DNA of 54,242 bases from DATELY01 sp035276085 (GTDB taxonomy: Bacteria; Pseudomonadota; Gammaproteobacteria; Steroidobacterales; Steroidobacteraceae): contig DATELY010000252.1 of the NCBI GenBank assembly GCA_035276085.1, positions 1 through 54,242 on the forward strand. The letters run 5' to 3'. Positions 7,248-16,175 of the stretch are shown here, piece after piece; the first letter of the stretch is position 1; the number at the start of each line of letters is the position of its first letter. Below the pieces are notes generated by a model. It saw only the letters and a program-made list of their open reading frames with translations. It did not search any database and had not been told where the DNA came from. Both the position numbers and the translations under genes were made by a program.

Positions 7248-7553
7248 TCAGCGTACAGCGGCGCGATTCTTCGAGCGTCCGCTGGAACGCTTCTTTAGGG
7301 GCGACGCACGTGGCAGCTCCTCTCGAATGATGCGACGAAGAACCGACTCGGTGAGAGGTCGATTGGCGTTCTCCGCCAAGTACGCTCTCAGCGCGTCATT
7401 CATCATGGTCTGGTAGCCCGTACCGGCCTTCTCAGCTCTGGACCTGAATTCCTCAAGCACGAGGTCATCGATATAGATCGTGATTCGGGTCTTCCCCTTG
7501 GTTGGCAGGAGCGCGCGGCGCTTCGCCTTCGAAAAATCGAATTCAGCTCTCAT
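7248..7553 (-). CDS. BrnA-type antitoxin / ribbon-helix-helix protein without a BrnT partner
   Basis: The 101-residue product from the ATG at 7553 contains the BrnA signature KTRITIYIDDLVLEEFRSRA followed by GTGYQTMMNDALRAYL, which is a MetJ/Arc-type ribbon-helix-helix DNA-binding fold (residues ~20-60). The tail is basic (ending LKKRSSGRSKNRAAVR) and about 20 residues longer than in typical BrnA. BrnT toxins are encoded just upstream of brnA. Here the upstream 49 bases are non-coding and lead to an unrelated VOC gene, so no toxin partner is visible. The frame is open further upstream, but that part overlaps the VOC gene. Confidence 0.75.
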   Translation of the reverse strand: MRAEFDFSKAKRRALLPTKGKTRITIYIDDLVLEEFRSRAEKAGTGYQTMMNDALRAYLAENANRPLTESVLRRIIREELPRASPLKKRSSGRSKNRAAVR

Positions 7554-7602
7554 AGGAACGTGACCTTCGATAGCGGATCGGAGTGGCTTCTGGCGCAGCC
7601 AA

Positions 7603-8019
7603 TCACTCCGACCATTGCGGGTTCCAGACAATCTCCCAGAGATGTCCGTCCGGGTCTTTGAAGTAGCCCGAATAGCCGCCGTAGAAGGTGTCGCGGGCGG
7701 GCTTGACAATAGTGGCACCCGCAGCACGGGCTCTTGCCATGACTGCATCAACTTCTGGCTTTGAGGCAACGTTGTGGCCCAGCGTCATTTCGGTGGGACT
7801 GACCGGGCCCACAGCAAGTCCTGTGTCATGGCCGATGCTCTTGCGAGGCCACAAGGCGAGCCGCAAACCAGGCTGAAGCTGAATGAACACAACAGCCCCG
7901 TGCTCGAACTCTTTGCCGATGATGCCTTCGGTGGGAAAGCCCAAGCCATCCCGGTAGAAGCGGAGTGACGCTTCGAGGTCGTCGACACCCATCGTAATGA
8001 CTGTGATCCGTGGCTTCAT
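7603..8019 (-). CDS. VOC-superfamily protein (glyoxalase/bleomycin-resistance type)
   Basis: A 138-residue VOC-fold protein: ITVITMGVDDLEASLRFYRD, then GFPTEG, and the C-terminal GYSGYFKDPDGHLWEIVWNP, where the final DPDGHLWEI motif carries the usual metal-ligand glutamate. The ATG at 8019 has AAGGAGG about nine bases upstream. Possibly co-transcribed with the downstream RHH gene (49-base gap). The substrate is not identifiable. Confidence 0.85.
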   Translation of the reverse strand: MKPRITVITMGVDDLEASLRFYRDGLGFPTEGIIGKEFEHGAVVFIQLQPGLRLALWPRKSIGHDTGLAVGPVSPTEMTLGHNVASKPEVDAVMARARAAGATIVKPARDTFYGGYSGYFKDPDGHLWEIVWNPQWSE

Positions 8020-8134
8020 CCGTTTCGCCCTCCTTCAGGCATCACACGCACGCTTCAGCGGCGGCCGCGCCGGCGCAACGCCGAGGGGTGGCCGTCGACT
8101 GGAAGCGTTGGTTTATGCGTCTTTTCGTCCCTGC

Positions 8135-8545
8135 TCAAGAGGGAAAACGCTCTAACGCCGGAACGTTCTCCAGTCCTTGGTCCCAGCTGGCCCTGCTGGA
8201 CACGAACAGGTGGGCGTTTGGCCTGATATGAATTTCACTATTCAGGCTGCCCGCTGGAACAACCAGCATTTGGCCGTCCATCTGCATACTTGGAAGCGCC
8301 GATCCACAAGTGGAGCAAAAGCATCTGCTGTGTCGAGTCGACGGCAGATCGAATCGTTTGACTTGGTCTTCTCCCGCAAGCCATGCCAACGTGGCAACCG
8401 ATGAGAATAGATTGGCGGCATGCGCCGACCCCGTATCCTTGCGACAGTACTCGCAGTGGCAGAGATAGAAGCGCTCGAACTCCCCCGCCACTTCGAAGCG
8501 AACCGCACCACATAAGCAAGAACCAGAATACTTGCTGCTGCCCAT
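8135..8545 (-). CDS. GFA/CENP-V-domain zinc protein
   Basis: A 136-residue member of the glutathione-dependent formaldehyde-activating (GFA) fold. The zinc-site cysteines are all present: CLCGAV near residue 10, CHCEYCRKDTGSAH near 30-43 and CSTCGSALP near 80. Only a few members act on S-hydroxymethyl-glutathione, so enzymatic activity is not claimed. The ATG at 8545 has AAGG upstream. The frame extends to 8635 but would overlap the end of selO, so the short start is chosen. Confidence 0.85.
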   Translation of the reverse strand: MGSSKYSGSCLCGAVRFEVAGEFERFYLCHCEYCRKDTGSAHAANLFSSVATLAWLAGEDQVKRFDLPSTRHSRCFCSTCGSALPSMQMDGQMLVVPAGSLNSEIHIRPNAHLFVSSRASWDQGLENVPALERFPS

Positions 8546-8586
8546 TTTCAACCTTCGATGAATTTGCCAGCCGATGGCCCAGAGCC

Positions 8587-10158
<1,572 letters not shown>

Positions 10159-10186
10159 CTGTTCCAACCGGGTTTCTCCGCTGCCC

Positions 10187-10236
10187 CCTACCCTGACCCT
10201 CCCGGCTTTGCGTGGGAGAGGGCCGGAGGGCGCGAT
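10187..10236. repeat. Degenerate family C repeat between selO and recQ
   Basis: GCCCCCTACCCTGACCCTCC then CGGCTTTGCGTGGGAGAGGG keeps the CCTCCC-loop-GGGAGAGGG shape with a changed loop. It lies between two minus-strand genes. Confidence 0.6.
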
Positions 10237-10257
10237 GCCAAATAGTGTTCGACCAAT

Positions 10258-12087
10258 CTACTCCGCCAGCGCAATCAACTCCGCACCATAACGATCGAGC
10301 TTGGTCTTGCCGATGCCGGGGATGTCGGCGAGTTGCTCGCGTGTGCGCGGTCGCAGGCGGGCGATTTCCATCAAGGTGGCGTCGTGGAGAATCACGTACG
10401 CGGGGACGGATTGCCGGCGCGCTTCCTCGAGGCGCCAACTCTTCAGTCGGGTCAGGCGTTCCGAGTCCGGTGCAATCGGGTCAACGGCGGCGAGCTTGGA
10501 TTTGCGCGCGGCCTTGGTTCGTTTTCGTTCGAGCAGCATGCGCATTTCAACAGCGCGCTCGCCTCGCAACACCGGTCGCGCGTGCTCCGTGAGCCTCAGG
10601 GCGCCGTATGCGTTGTGATCGACGCGTGCGTAACCCATCGCGACGAGCTGTCGGAACACATTGCGCCATTCGAGCTCGCTCAAATCCTGGCCGATGCCGA
10701 ACACGCTCAAGCGGTGATGATCCCAGCGTTGCACGCGCTCGCTGTCCTTGCCGCGAAGCACTTCGATGAGGTGCATGACGCCGAAGCGCTGCTCGACACG
10801 GTAGATCGCGGACAGCGCCTTGCGCGCGGCTTCCGTGGCGTCCCAGGTTTTCGGCGGCGACAAGCACGTGTCGCAGTTGCCACAGGGACCCGAGGATTCG
10901 CCGAAGTAAGTCAGCAGCCGCATGCGGCGGCACTGTGCGGTCTCGCAAAGGCCCAACAGGGCATCGAGCTTGGCGCTGGAGATGCGCTTGAAAATCTCGC
11001 TGCCTTCCGAAGCATCGATCAGCCGGCGCTGCTGCACGACATCGGCCAGACCGTAGGCCATCCAGGCATCCGCCGGTGCGCCGTCGCGGCCGGCACGGCC
11101 GGTTTCCTGATAGTAGCCCTCGATACTCTTCGGCAGGTCGACATGCGCGACGAACCGCACGTCGGGCTTGTCGATGCCCATGCCGAACGCGATCGTGGCC
11201 ACGATGACGATGCCTTCCTCGCGCTGAAAGCGTGCTTGGTATTCGCTGCGAATGTGTGCCTCCATGCCGGCGTGGTACGGCAGTGCCTGCACGTCGTGCA
11301 CCTGCAACCACTGCGCCACCTCCTCCACGCGTTTGCGCGACAGGCAGTACACGATGCCCGCATCACCCGCGTGCTCGGCACGCACGAAAGTCAGCAGCTG
11401 GGCGCGCGCATCCACTTTGTCCACGATCGTGTAGCGGATGTTCGGCCGATCGAAGCTCGAGACGAACACGCGCGCATCCTGTAACGCGAGTCGCTGGATG
11501 ATCTCTTCGCGGGTTTGCGGATCGGCGGTGGCGGTGAGCGCAATGCGCGGCACGTCGGCAAAGCGCTCATGCAGCAGCGAGAGTTGCAGATACTCCGGTC
11601 GGAAGTCGTGTCCCCATTGGGATACGCAATGCGCCTCGTCGATCGCGAACAATCCGATGCGTGCACGCGCGATCAGCTCCAGGCAGCGAGCCGTGGTAAG
11701 CCGCTCCGGCGCGACGTACAGCAGATCGAGCTCGCCCTGCGCGAACGCCCGCTCGACAGCGCGGGCTTGCTGCGCATCCAAGGTGGAATTCAGGAAGGCG
11801 GCGCGAATGCCCAGCTGCGTGAGGGCGGCTACCTGATCCTGCATGAGGGCGATCAAGGGAGAAACGACGACTGCCGTTCCCCCGCGAACCAGGGCCGGCA
11901 CTTGATAGCACAGCGACTTGCCCCCGCCCGTCGGCATGAGCACGAGCGCATCCCCGCCCGCGATCACGTGCTCGACGATCTCCTGCTGCGCGCCACGAAA
12001 TTGCGGATGACCGAACGTGTCGCGCAGAACGCTGAGCACATCGGGCGAAGCCGGACGAGTCGAGTTGAAATGGATCAAGGAGTTCAA
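10258..12087 (-). CDS. recQ: ATP-dependent DNA helicase RecQ
   Basis: A 609-residue 3'-5' DNA helicase of recombination and replication-fork repair. Walker A MPTGGGKSLCYQ (51-62), DEAH box in LFAIDEAHCVSQWGHDFRPE, and helicase motifs GIVYCLSRKRVEEVA and GMGIDKPDVRFVAHVDLPKS are all present. The RecQ zinc-binding cysteines lie in CRRMRLLTYFG and PCGNCDTC. The C-terminus (RPRTREQLADIPGIGKTKL) is an HRDC domain. Length and domain order match canonical E. coli-type RecQ. Start ATG at 12087. Confidence 0.96.
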   Translation of the reverse strand: MNSLIHFNSTRPASPDVLSVLRDTFGHPQFRGAQQEIVEHVIAGGDALVLMPTGGGKSLCYQVPALVRGGTAVVVSPLIALMQDQVAALTQLGIRAAFLNSTLDAQQARAVERAFAQGELDLLYVAPERLTTARCLELIARARIGLFAIDEAHCVSQWGHDFRPEYLQLSLLHERFADVPRIALTATADPQTREEIIQRLALQDARVFVSSFDRPNIRYTIVDKVDARAQLLTFVRAEHAGDAGIVYCLSRKRVEEVAQWLQVHDVQALPYHAGMEAHIRSEYQARFQREEGIVIVATIAFGMGIDKPDVRFVAHVDLPKSIEGYYQETGRAGRDGAPADAWMAYGLADVVQQRRLIDASEGSEIFKRISSAKLDALLGLCETAQCRRMRLLTYFGESSGPCGNCDTCLSPPKTWDATEAARKALSAIYRVEQRFGVMHLIEVLRGKDSERVQRWDHHRLSVFGIGQDLSELEWRNVFRQLVAMGYARVDHNAYGALRLTEHARPVLRGERAVEMRMLLERKRTKAARKSKLAAVDPIAPDSERLTRLKSWRLEEARRQSVPAYVILHDATLMEIARLRPRTREQLADIPGIGKTKLDRYGAELIALAE

Positions 12088-12179
12088 GCGTCAGCGCCGC
12101 TTCTTGGACGATGTGTGCGTGCGGATTGCGGCGCCAAGTCTACAGGGTCGTGGCCGGATCATCTCATCACGATAACGGC

Positions 12180-12218
12180 GGTGTTCCTGCACAAACTCCG
12201 CCGGGCCGCAGGAACACC
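12180..12218. repeat. 11-bp perfect inverted repeat upstream of the secreted protein gene
   Basis: GGTGTTCCTGC and GCAGGAACACC are perfectly complementary over 11 bases with a 17-base loop. It lies in the 180-base gap between the recQ start and the secreted protein gene at 12268, about 50 bases before that start. There is no following T-run, so it may be an operator or mRNA leader hairpin rather than a terminator. Confidence 0.6.
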
Positions 12219-12267
12219 ACCTTGGCTGATCCGTTTCCATTGCATCGTGAATGCACCGGAGAAGGCC

Positions 12268-12870
12268 ATGCGCAATCAAACGTTGATCACCTCGTGCGTC
12301 GTCGCGATGCTGGGATGTGCGGCTGCGTATGGTCAGAGTGCCATGGGTGACGGGACGGGTCATTCCAGTGGCGCCCAATCGGCTGCCACGCCGAGTACGT
12401 CCGCGCAAACACCAACGTCATCCACGCCGAGTGCGACGAGCTCATCGCAGACGCCGGGAATGCAAATACCCGTACGGCAACCGCCCACGTCGACAGCACC
12501 CTCCACGTCCACCCCCGCGACCGATCAAACCACCAGTCCGACTCCCTCGCAGCCGACGCCTGCGTCGCCGGGTGTAGCGCGATCGGATACGGCGGCTGGC
12601 ACGCAGCCAACCAATGCTCAGCCGCCTGCAACGTCGGACACCGTGGACACAACCGATCCCGCCCGTCGACGGACAGCCGAAGCGGCCATTGATCGCGATA
12701 TGCCGACGAGCACGGGCACCATCGCACCGGCTTCCCGCGGAGTGGGCGCGAACGGCAATCTGCCCGACTGCAGCCGATTGCGCGGACTGGAGAAGTCAGA
12801 ATGCGAACGCCGCGACACCTCGCGCGATGACCTGCCCGCAGGCGTAACGACGACGCAACCTCCGCGCTAA
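12268..12870 (+). CDS. Secreted Ser/Thr/Pro-rich protein of unknown function
   Basis: A 200-residue protein with a signal peptide (MRNQTLITSCVVAMLGCAAA, likely cleaved after YGQS-type Ala sites; a lipobox reading of LGC at residue 17 is also possible). About 130 low-complexity residues rich in Ser, Thr, Pro, Ala and Gln follow. A short conserved-looking end contains two cysteines (LPDCSRLRGLEKSECERRD, the last 35 residues). The ATG at 12268 has GGAGAAGG about four bases upstream. No family is recognised. The composition suggests an extended periplasmic or surface linker ending in a small disulphide-bonded knob. Confidence 0.7.
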   Translation: MRNQTLITSCVVAMLGCAAAYGQSAMGDGTGHSSGAQSAATPSTSAQTPTSSTPSATSSSQTPGMQIPVRQPPTSTAPSTSTPATDQTTSPTPSQPTPASPGVARSDTAAGTQPTNAQPPATSDTVDTTDPARRRTAEAAIDRDMPTSTGTIAPASRGVGANGNLPDCSRLRGLEKSECERRDTSRDDLPAGVTTTQPPR

Positions 12871-12993
12871 ATCATTGTCCGTTGTCGGTTCGCTCGAGCG
12901 CGATGCGTCCTTGTAGATGCGTGGCGCGCGTTGGCAGCTCAACGCACGGCGCGCCAAGGTTCCCCGCTCACCCCTATCGCAACGAGGCACCCA

Positions 12994-13622
12994 TGAAACT
13001 GTACGAGTTCGGTCCCACACGCTCCCTCCGCGTGCGTTGGATGTTGCAAGAACTGGACGTCCCGTTCGAAGCCATCCAAGTCAATCTCGCCGCGGGCGAA
13101 CACAAGCGGCCTGAGTTCCTGAAGGTGAATCCCGCCGGCAAGCTGCCCGCCTTCGTGGATGGCGATCTGGTCCTGAACGAATCGATTGCCATCGTCCTGT
13201 ATCTCGCGGACAAGTATGCGAACAAAGGCTTCGTACCGAGCGACCTGAAGGACCGCGCCGAGTATTACCGCTGGCTGCTGTTCACTACGAACGAGCTCGA
13301 ACAGCCGCTGTGGCGCATCGCTCGTAACACGAATGTCTATCCTGAGAAGGAGCGCTTGGCTGCGGACATTCCGCTCGCGGTTCGCGACTTCACGCCAATG
13401 GCCGGTGTCGTGCGCGATCACCTGCGTGGACGCGAGTTCGTAGCGGGCGATCGGGTGACGGCTGCGGACTTCGTGCTCGCGTATACGCTCGATTGGGCGA
13501 ACGAGGCCAAGCTGCTTGGTGAGTATCCGGAACTGGTGCACTACATGGAGCGGATGTACGGCCGACCGAAGGCGCCGATGAGGATCGCGGCGGCGTTTGC
13601 GCGGATTCGGCGGGGGAATTAG
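12994..13622 (+). CDS. Glutathione S-transferase family protein
   Basis: A 209-residue cytosolic GST. The N-terminal thioredoxin-like domain (MKLYEFGPTRSLRVRWMLQE, NPAGKLPAFVDGDLVLNESI with the cis-Pro and ES glutathione-binding pair) is followed by the all-helical C-terminal domain (DRVTAADFVLAYTLDWAN). The catalytic residue would be Ser11 in PTRSLRVRW, the beta/theta-like position, but the class is uncertain. Start ATG at 12994. It stands alone between the secreted protein and the EamA transporter. Confidence 0.88.
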
Positions 13623-13762
13623 ATCTGTAACGTTTGCTGGCACAACGGGGAAAGTGATCCGGTGCGGTCGGTCATGCGATGATTAAATCAGCGTGCGCGC
13701 CAACCTCGTATTGAGGGCCCGGAGTCTACGGCGATGCTGCAGCCCTGCGAAGCAGTACGCTT

Positions 13763-14866
13763 GTGATTGCCCGTGTTATCGGCACGTTGGATGGGAGCAT
13801 GCGGAACGGGTTCACGGCTGTGCGTAGGATCTTCGGATTCGACCAACCCGGCGTCGGTGCTGCACTGGGTGCAGCAGTCCTGTTTGGCTGCGGCACGCCC
13901 TTGGCGAAGTCGCTATTGCGCGACCTCAGCCCTTGGCTTCTGGCCGGCCTTCTGTACCTAGGTTCGGGCTTGGGGCTCGCGGCGTACAGAAGCCTCAGGC
14001 ACACCCGTCAACCCCGCTTACTCCCAGGCGAAGTGGGCTGGCTCATTGCTGCGATCATCACCGGCGGCGTGATCGCACCCGTGCTGTTGATGGTTGGGCT
14101 GACCGAGGTGCCAGCTTCAACCGCATCACTCTTGCTCAATGCCGAGGGCGTCTTTACCGCGTTGCTTGCGTGGTTCGTATTCAAAGAGAATTTCGATCGC
14201 CGCATTGCGCTTGGCATGGCAGCAATCCTGCTGGGTGCGGCGATCCTGAGCAGTCCGTCGAGCCTGCAGCCGATGAACGTGCGGTCCGTCATCGCAATTT
14301 TCGGGGCGTGCGCCGCATGGAGCATCGACAACAACCTAACGCGCAAAGTTTCCCTTGCCGATGCCGCATGGCTTGCCGCTGTCAAGGGCCTCGCAGCCGG
14401 GAGTGTCAATCTGGTGCTTGCTGTGTTCACTGGCGCTTCTGTGCCTCCCTGGCAAAGCGTCGGAATCGCAATGGCGGTCGGCTTCCTTGCGTATGGTGTG
14501 AGTCTGGCGTTGTTCGTTGTCGCCCTACGTCACCTTGGCACCGCTCGCGCGAGCGCCTATTTCTCCGTCGCACCCTTCCTCGGCGCACTCTTTGCTGTGC
14601 TCGGTGGGGAGCAGATCACGATGCAGCTGCTACTAGCGGGGTCACTGATGGCGCTGGGAGTATGGCTGCATGTCACGGAGTTGCATGAGCATGAGCACTT
14701 TCATGATGCGCTTGAGCATGAGCACGAGCACGTACACGACTTTCATCATCAGCATCACGACCCGCCGATGGCTGCGGGGATACGCCACACGCATCGGCAT
14801 CGACACGAGCCGGCCCAGCACAGCCACCCGCATTTCCCCGACGCACATCATCGCCACGAGCATTGA
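13763..14866 (+). CDS. EamA/DMT-family transporter with a histidine-rich C-terminal tail
   Basis: An inner-membrane drug/metabolite transporter with two EamA repeats, about ten hydrophobic helices over residues ~28-305 (GLTEVPASTASLLLNAEGVF and RHLGTARASAYFSVAPFLGA are the repeat signatures). The last ~65 residues are hydrophilic and carry more than 25 histidines in HEHEH, HHQHH, HRHRH and HPH clusters, ending HHRHEH, a likely Zn/Ni/Co-binding cytosolic tail. Export or sensing of a metal, or metal gating of a metabolite exporter, is an inference. The start is uncertain: GTG 13763 or the ATG at 13799. MITE-like element B2 begins four bases after the stop. Confidence 0.85.
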   Translation: MIARVIGTLDGSMRNGFTAVRRIFGFDQPGVGAALGAAVLFGCGTPLAKSLLRDLSPWLLAGLLYLGSGLGLAAYRSLRHTRQPRLLPGEVGWLIAAIITGGVIAPVLLMVGLTEVPASTASLLLNAEGVFTALLAWFVFKENFDRRIALGMAAILLGAAILSSPSSLQPMNVRSVIAIFGACAAWSIDNNLTRKVSLADAAWLAAVKGLAAGSVNLVLAVFTGASVPPWQSVGIAMAVGFLAYGVSLALFVVALRHLGTARASAYFSVAPFLGALFAVLGGEQITMQLLLAGSLMALGVWLHVTELHEHEHFHDALEHEHEHVHDFHHQHHDPPMAAGIRHTHRHRHEPAQHSHPHFPDAHHRHEH

Positions 14867-14869
14867 GCT

Positions 14870-15020
14870 AGTGGCGTGCAACAGCTGATTGGATACTGAG
14901 GCTTGCGCGTGCTGGCTTGCTGGTCGGCTGGCCGGAAGCCCTGGCAAAACCTTCTGGCCAACAAGCCAGCTCGCCAGTCGGCCGCTCACCCTGACAGTCC
15001 ACAATCAGTTGTTACAGGCC
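14870..15020. mobile_element. MITE-like palindromic element B2 (151 bp)
   Basis: Non-coding element that matches element B3 (45585-45730) in inverted orientation over about 140 bases with few differences. Ends are imperfect inverted repeats: AGTGGCGTGCAACAGCTGATT at the left, and the right end read backwards gives GGCCTGTAACAACTGATT. The core is a second palindrome (TTGTTGGCCAGAAGG reading on the minus strand against CCAACAAGCCAGC-like arms). It sits between the convergent EamA and lodB-like genes. No transposase is present, so mobilisation would be in trans. Confidence 0.75.
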
Positions 15021-15047
15021 GCTGGATCTCAACACAGAACTCAAGGT

Positions 15048-16166
15048 CTACCCCGCCATCGCCCGCTCCAACACCGTCACGCGCCGTTGCCAGAACGGTG
15101 CATTGGGCCAGCGCTGCTCATAGTTGTAGTAGCTCGCGCGCTCGAGAAGATACGTCGTGCACTCTGCGTTGCGCTCGGCTTCGTAGCGGTACAGTGCCGT
15201 CGCGTCTCCTTCGAGCACACGCTGCACCGTTGCCGCCGCCGCTTGCGCTGTCTTCAGTGCGCGCAGTACGCCGCTGCCGGAGATCGGATCGACTGCGAGC
15301 GCCGCATCACCCACCGCGAGCCAGTGTGCGGGTGAACCCTGAGTGCGTACGAGCCGCTGGCTGACGGCCGGAAAGATGCGCGGACCCCACTGCACCCGGC
15401 CCGCACAGATGCGCTCCATCGTGAGTGGTGCGCGGTTCAGCAGCGAGAACCATTGCTGTACGTCATCGAAGTCATTCCTGCGAACGAGGTCTGCATCGCA
15501 CATCAGCATGGCCATCGAACGATCTGCTGCGAACGGCGCGACGTACCACCACCCTTCCGCGGTCGCCTCGACGTGCGTGTAGCAGTGACGATGAGCTTCG
15601 GGATCGCGAAACTCGATCGCGACGCCAACGAGTCTGTCGAACACTCGATGCCGAGCCTTGCACGGCCGTGCCAGCGCGGCTCTGCGACCCGTGGCATCGA
15701 CGACGAAGCGCGCCTTCACTGCACTCGAACCCGAGCGCGCGTCAGCGACGTGCAACGTGATGTCGGTGCCCTGCTCCATCACGCATTCCTGCATGCGCAC
15801 GCCGAGCCTCAATTCGGCACCGGCCTCTGCTGCGCAACGGGCGAGCATGTGATCGAAGCGTCGCCGGTCGACGTGCCAGCCATTCTGATAGGCAGTGGAG
15901 AGATGCGAGTGCTCGCTCACCTCATCCGCGCCCCACGCGCTGCGCGTACCGAATGAGGGCAGCGGATCCAACGCCAGGAACGCGGGCCACACACCCAATT
16001 GCGTGAGCGCTCCCTGCACCGCGGGCGCGAGCGATTCGCCCACCCGCGGCTCGGTGAAGGTCGACTGTTCCAACAGACATACGCGATAGCCTGCTGTTGC
16101 AAGGAGTTTTGCCGTTGCAGCCCCTGCAGGTCCGGCACCGATGATGGCGACGTCATATGCGGTCAT
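15048..16166 (-). CDS. LodB-like FAD-dependent oxidoreductase, maturase of the quinoprotein
   Basis: A 372-residue flavoprotein with the FAD Rossmann motif VAIIGAGPAGAATAKLL (residues 7-23), a second FAD segment VVDATGRRAALA and the GD motif LAVGDAALAVDPISGSGV. This is the fold of tryptophan-halogenase/geranylgeranyl-reductase-like enzymes, to which LodB and GoxB belong. LodB-type proteins are needed for cysteine tryptophylquinone formation in the partner oxidase. It starts nine bases after the stop of the LodA-like gene, so the two form an operon in the order known from Marinomonas lodAB. The halogenase lysine motif is not evident, consistent with a maturase. Function is inferred mainly from the pairing. 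Confidence 0.82.
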   Translation of the reverse strand: MTAYDVAIIGAGPAGAATAKLLATAGYRVCLLEQSTFTEPRVGESLAPAVQGALTQLGVWPAFLALDPLPSFGTRSAWGADEVSEHSHLSTAYQNGWHVDRRRFDHMLARCAAEAGAELRLGVRMQECVMEQGTDITLHVADARSGSSAVKARFVVDATGRRAALARPCKARHRVFDRLVGVAIEFRDPEAHRHCYTHVEATAEGWWYVAPFAADRSMAMLMCDADLVRRNDFDDVQQWFSLLNRAPLTMERICAGRVQWGPRIFPAVSQRLVRTQGSPAHWLAVGDAALAVDPISGSGVLRALKTAQAAAATVQRVLEGDATALYRYEAERNAECTTYLLERASYYNYEQRWPNAPFWQRRVTVLERAMAG

Positions 16167-16175
16167 GTGTCGCCC

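Noticed and set aside
7554..7602. Search for a BrnT toxin upstream of the BrnA-type gene
   Set aside because: Only 49 bases separate it from the VOC gene, too short for the ~90-residue toxin, and no frame there fits.
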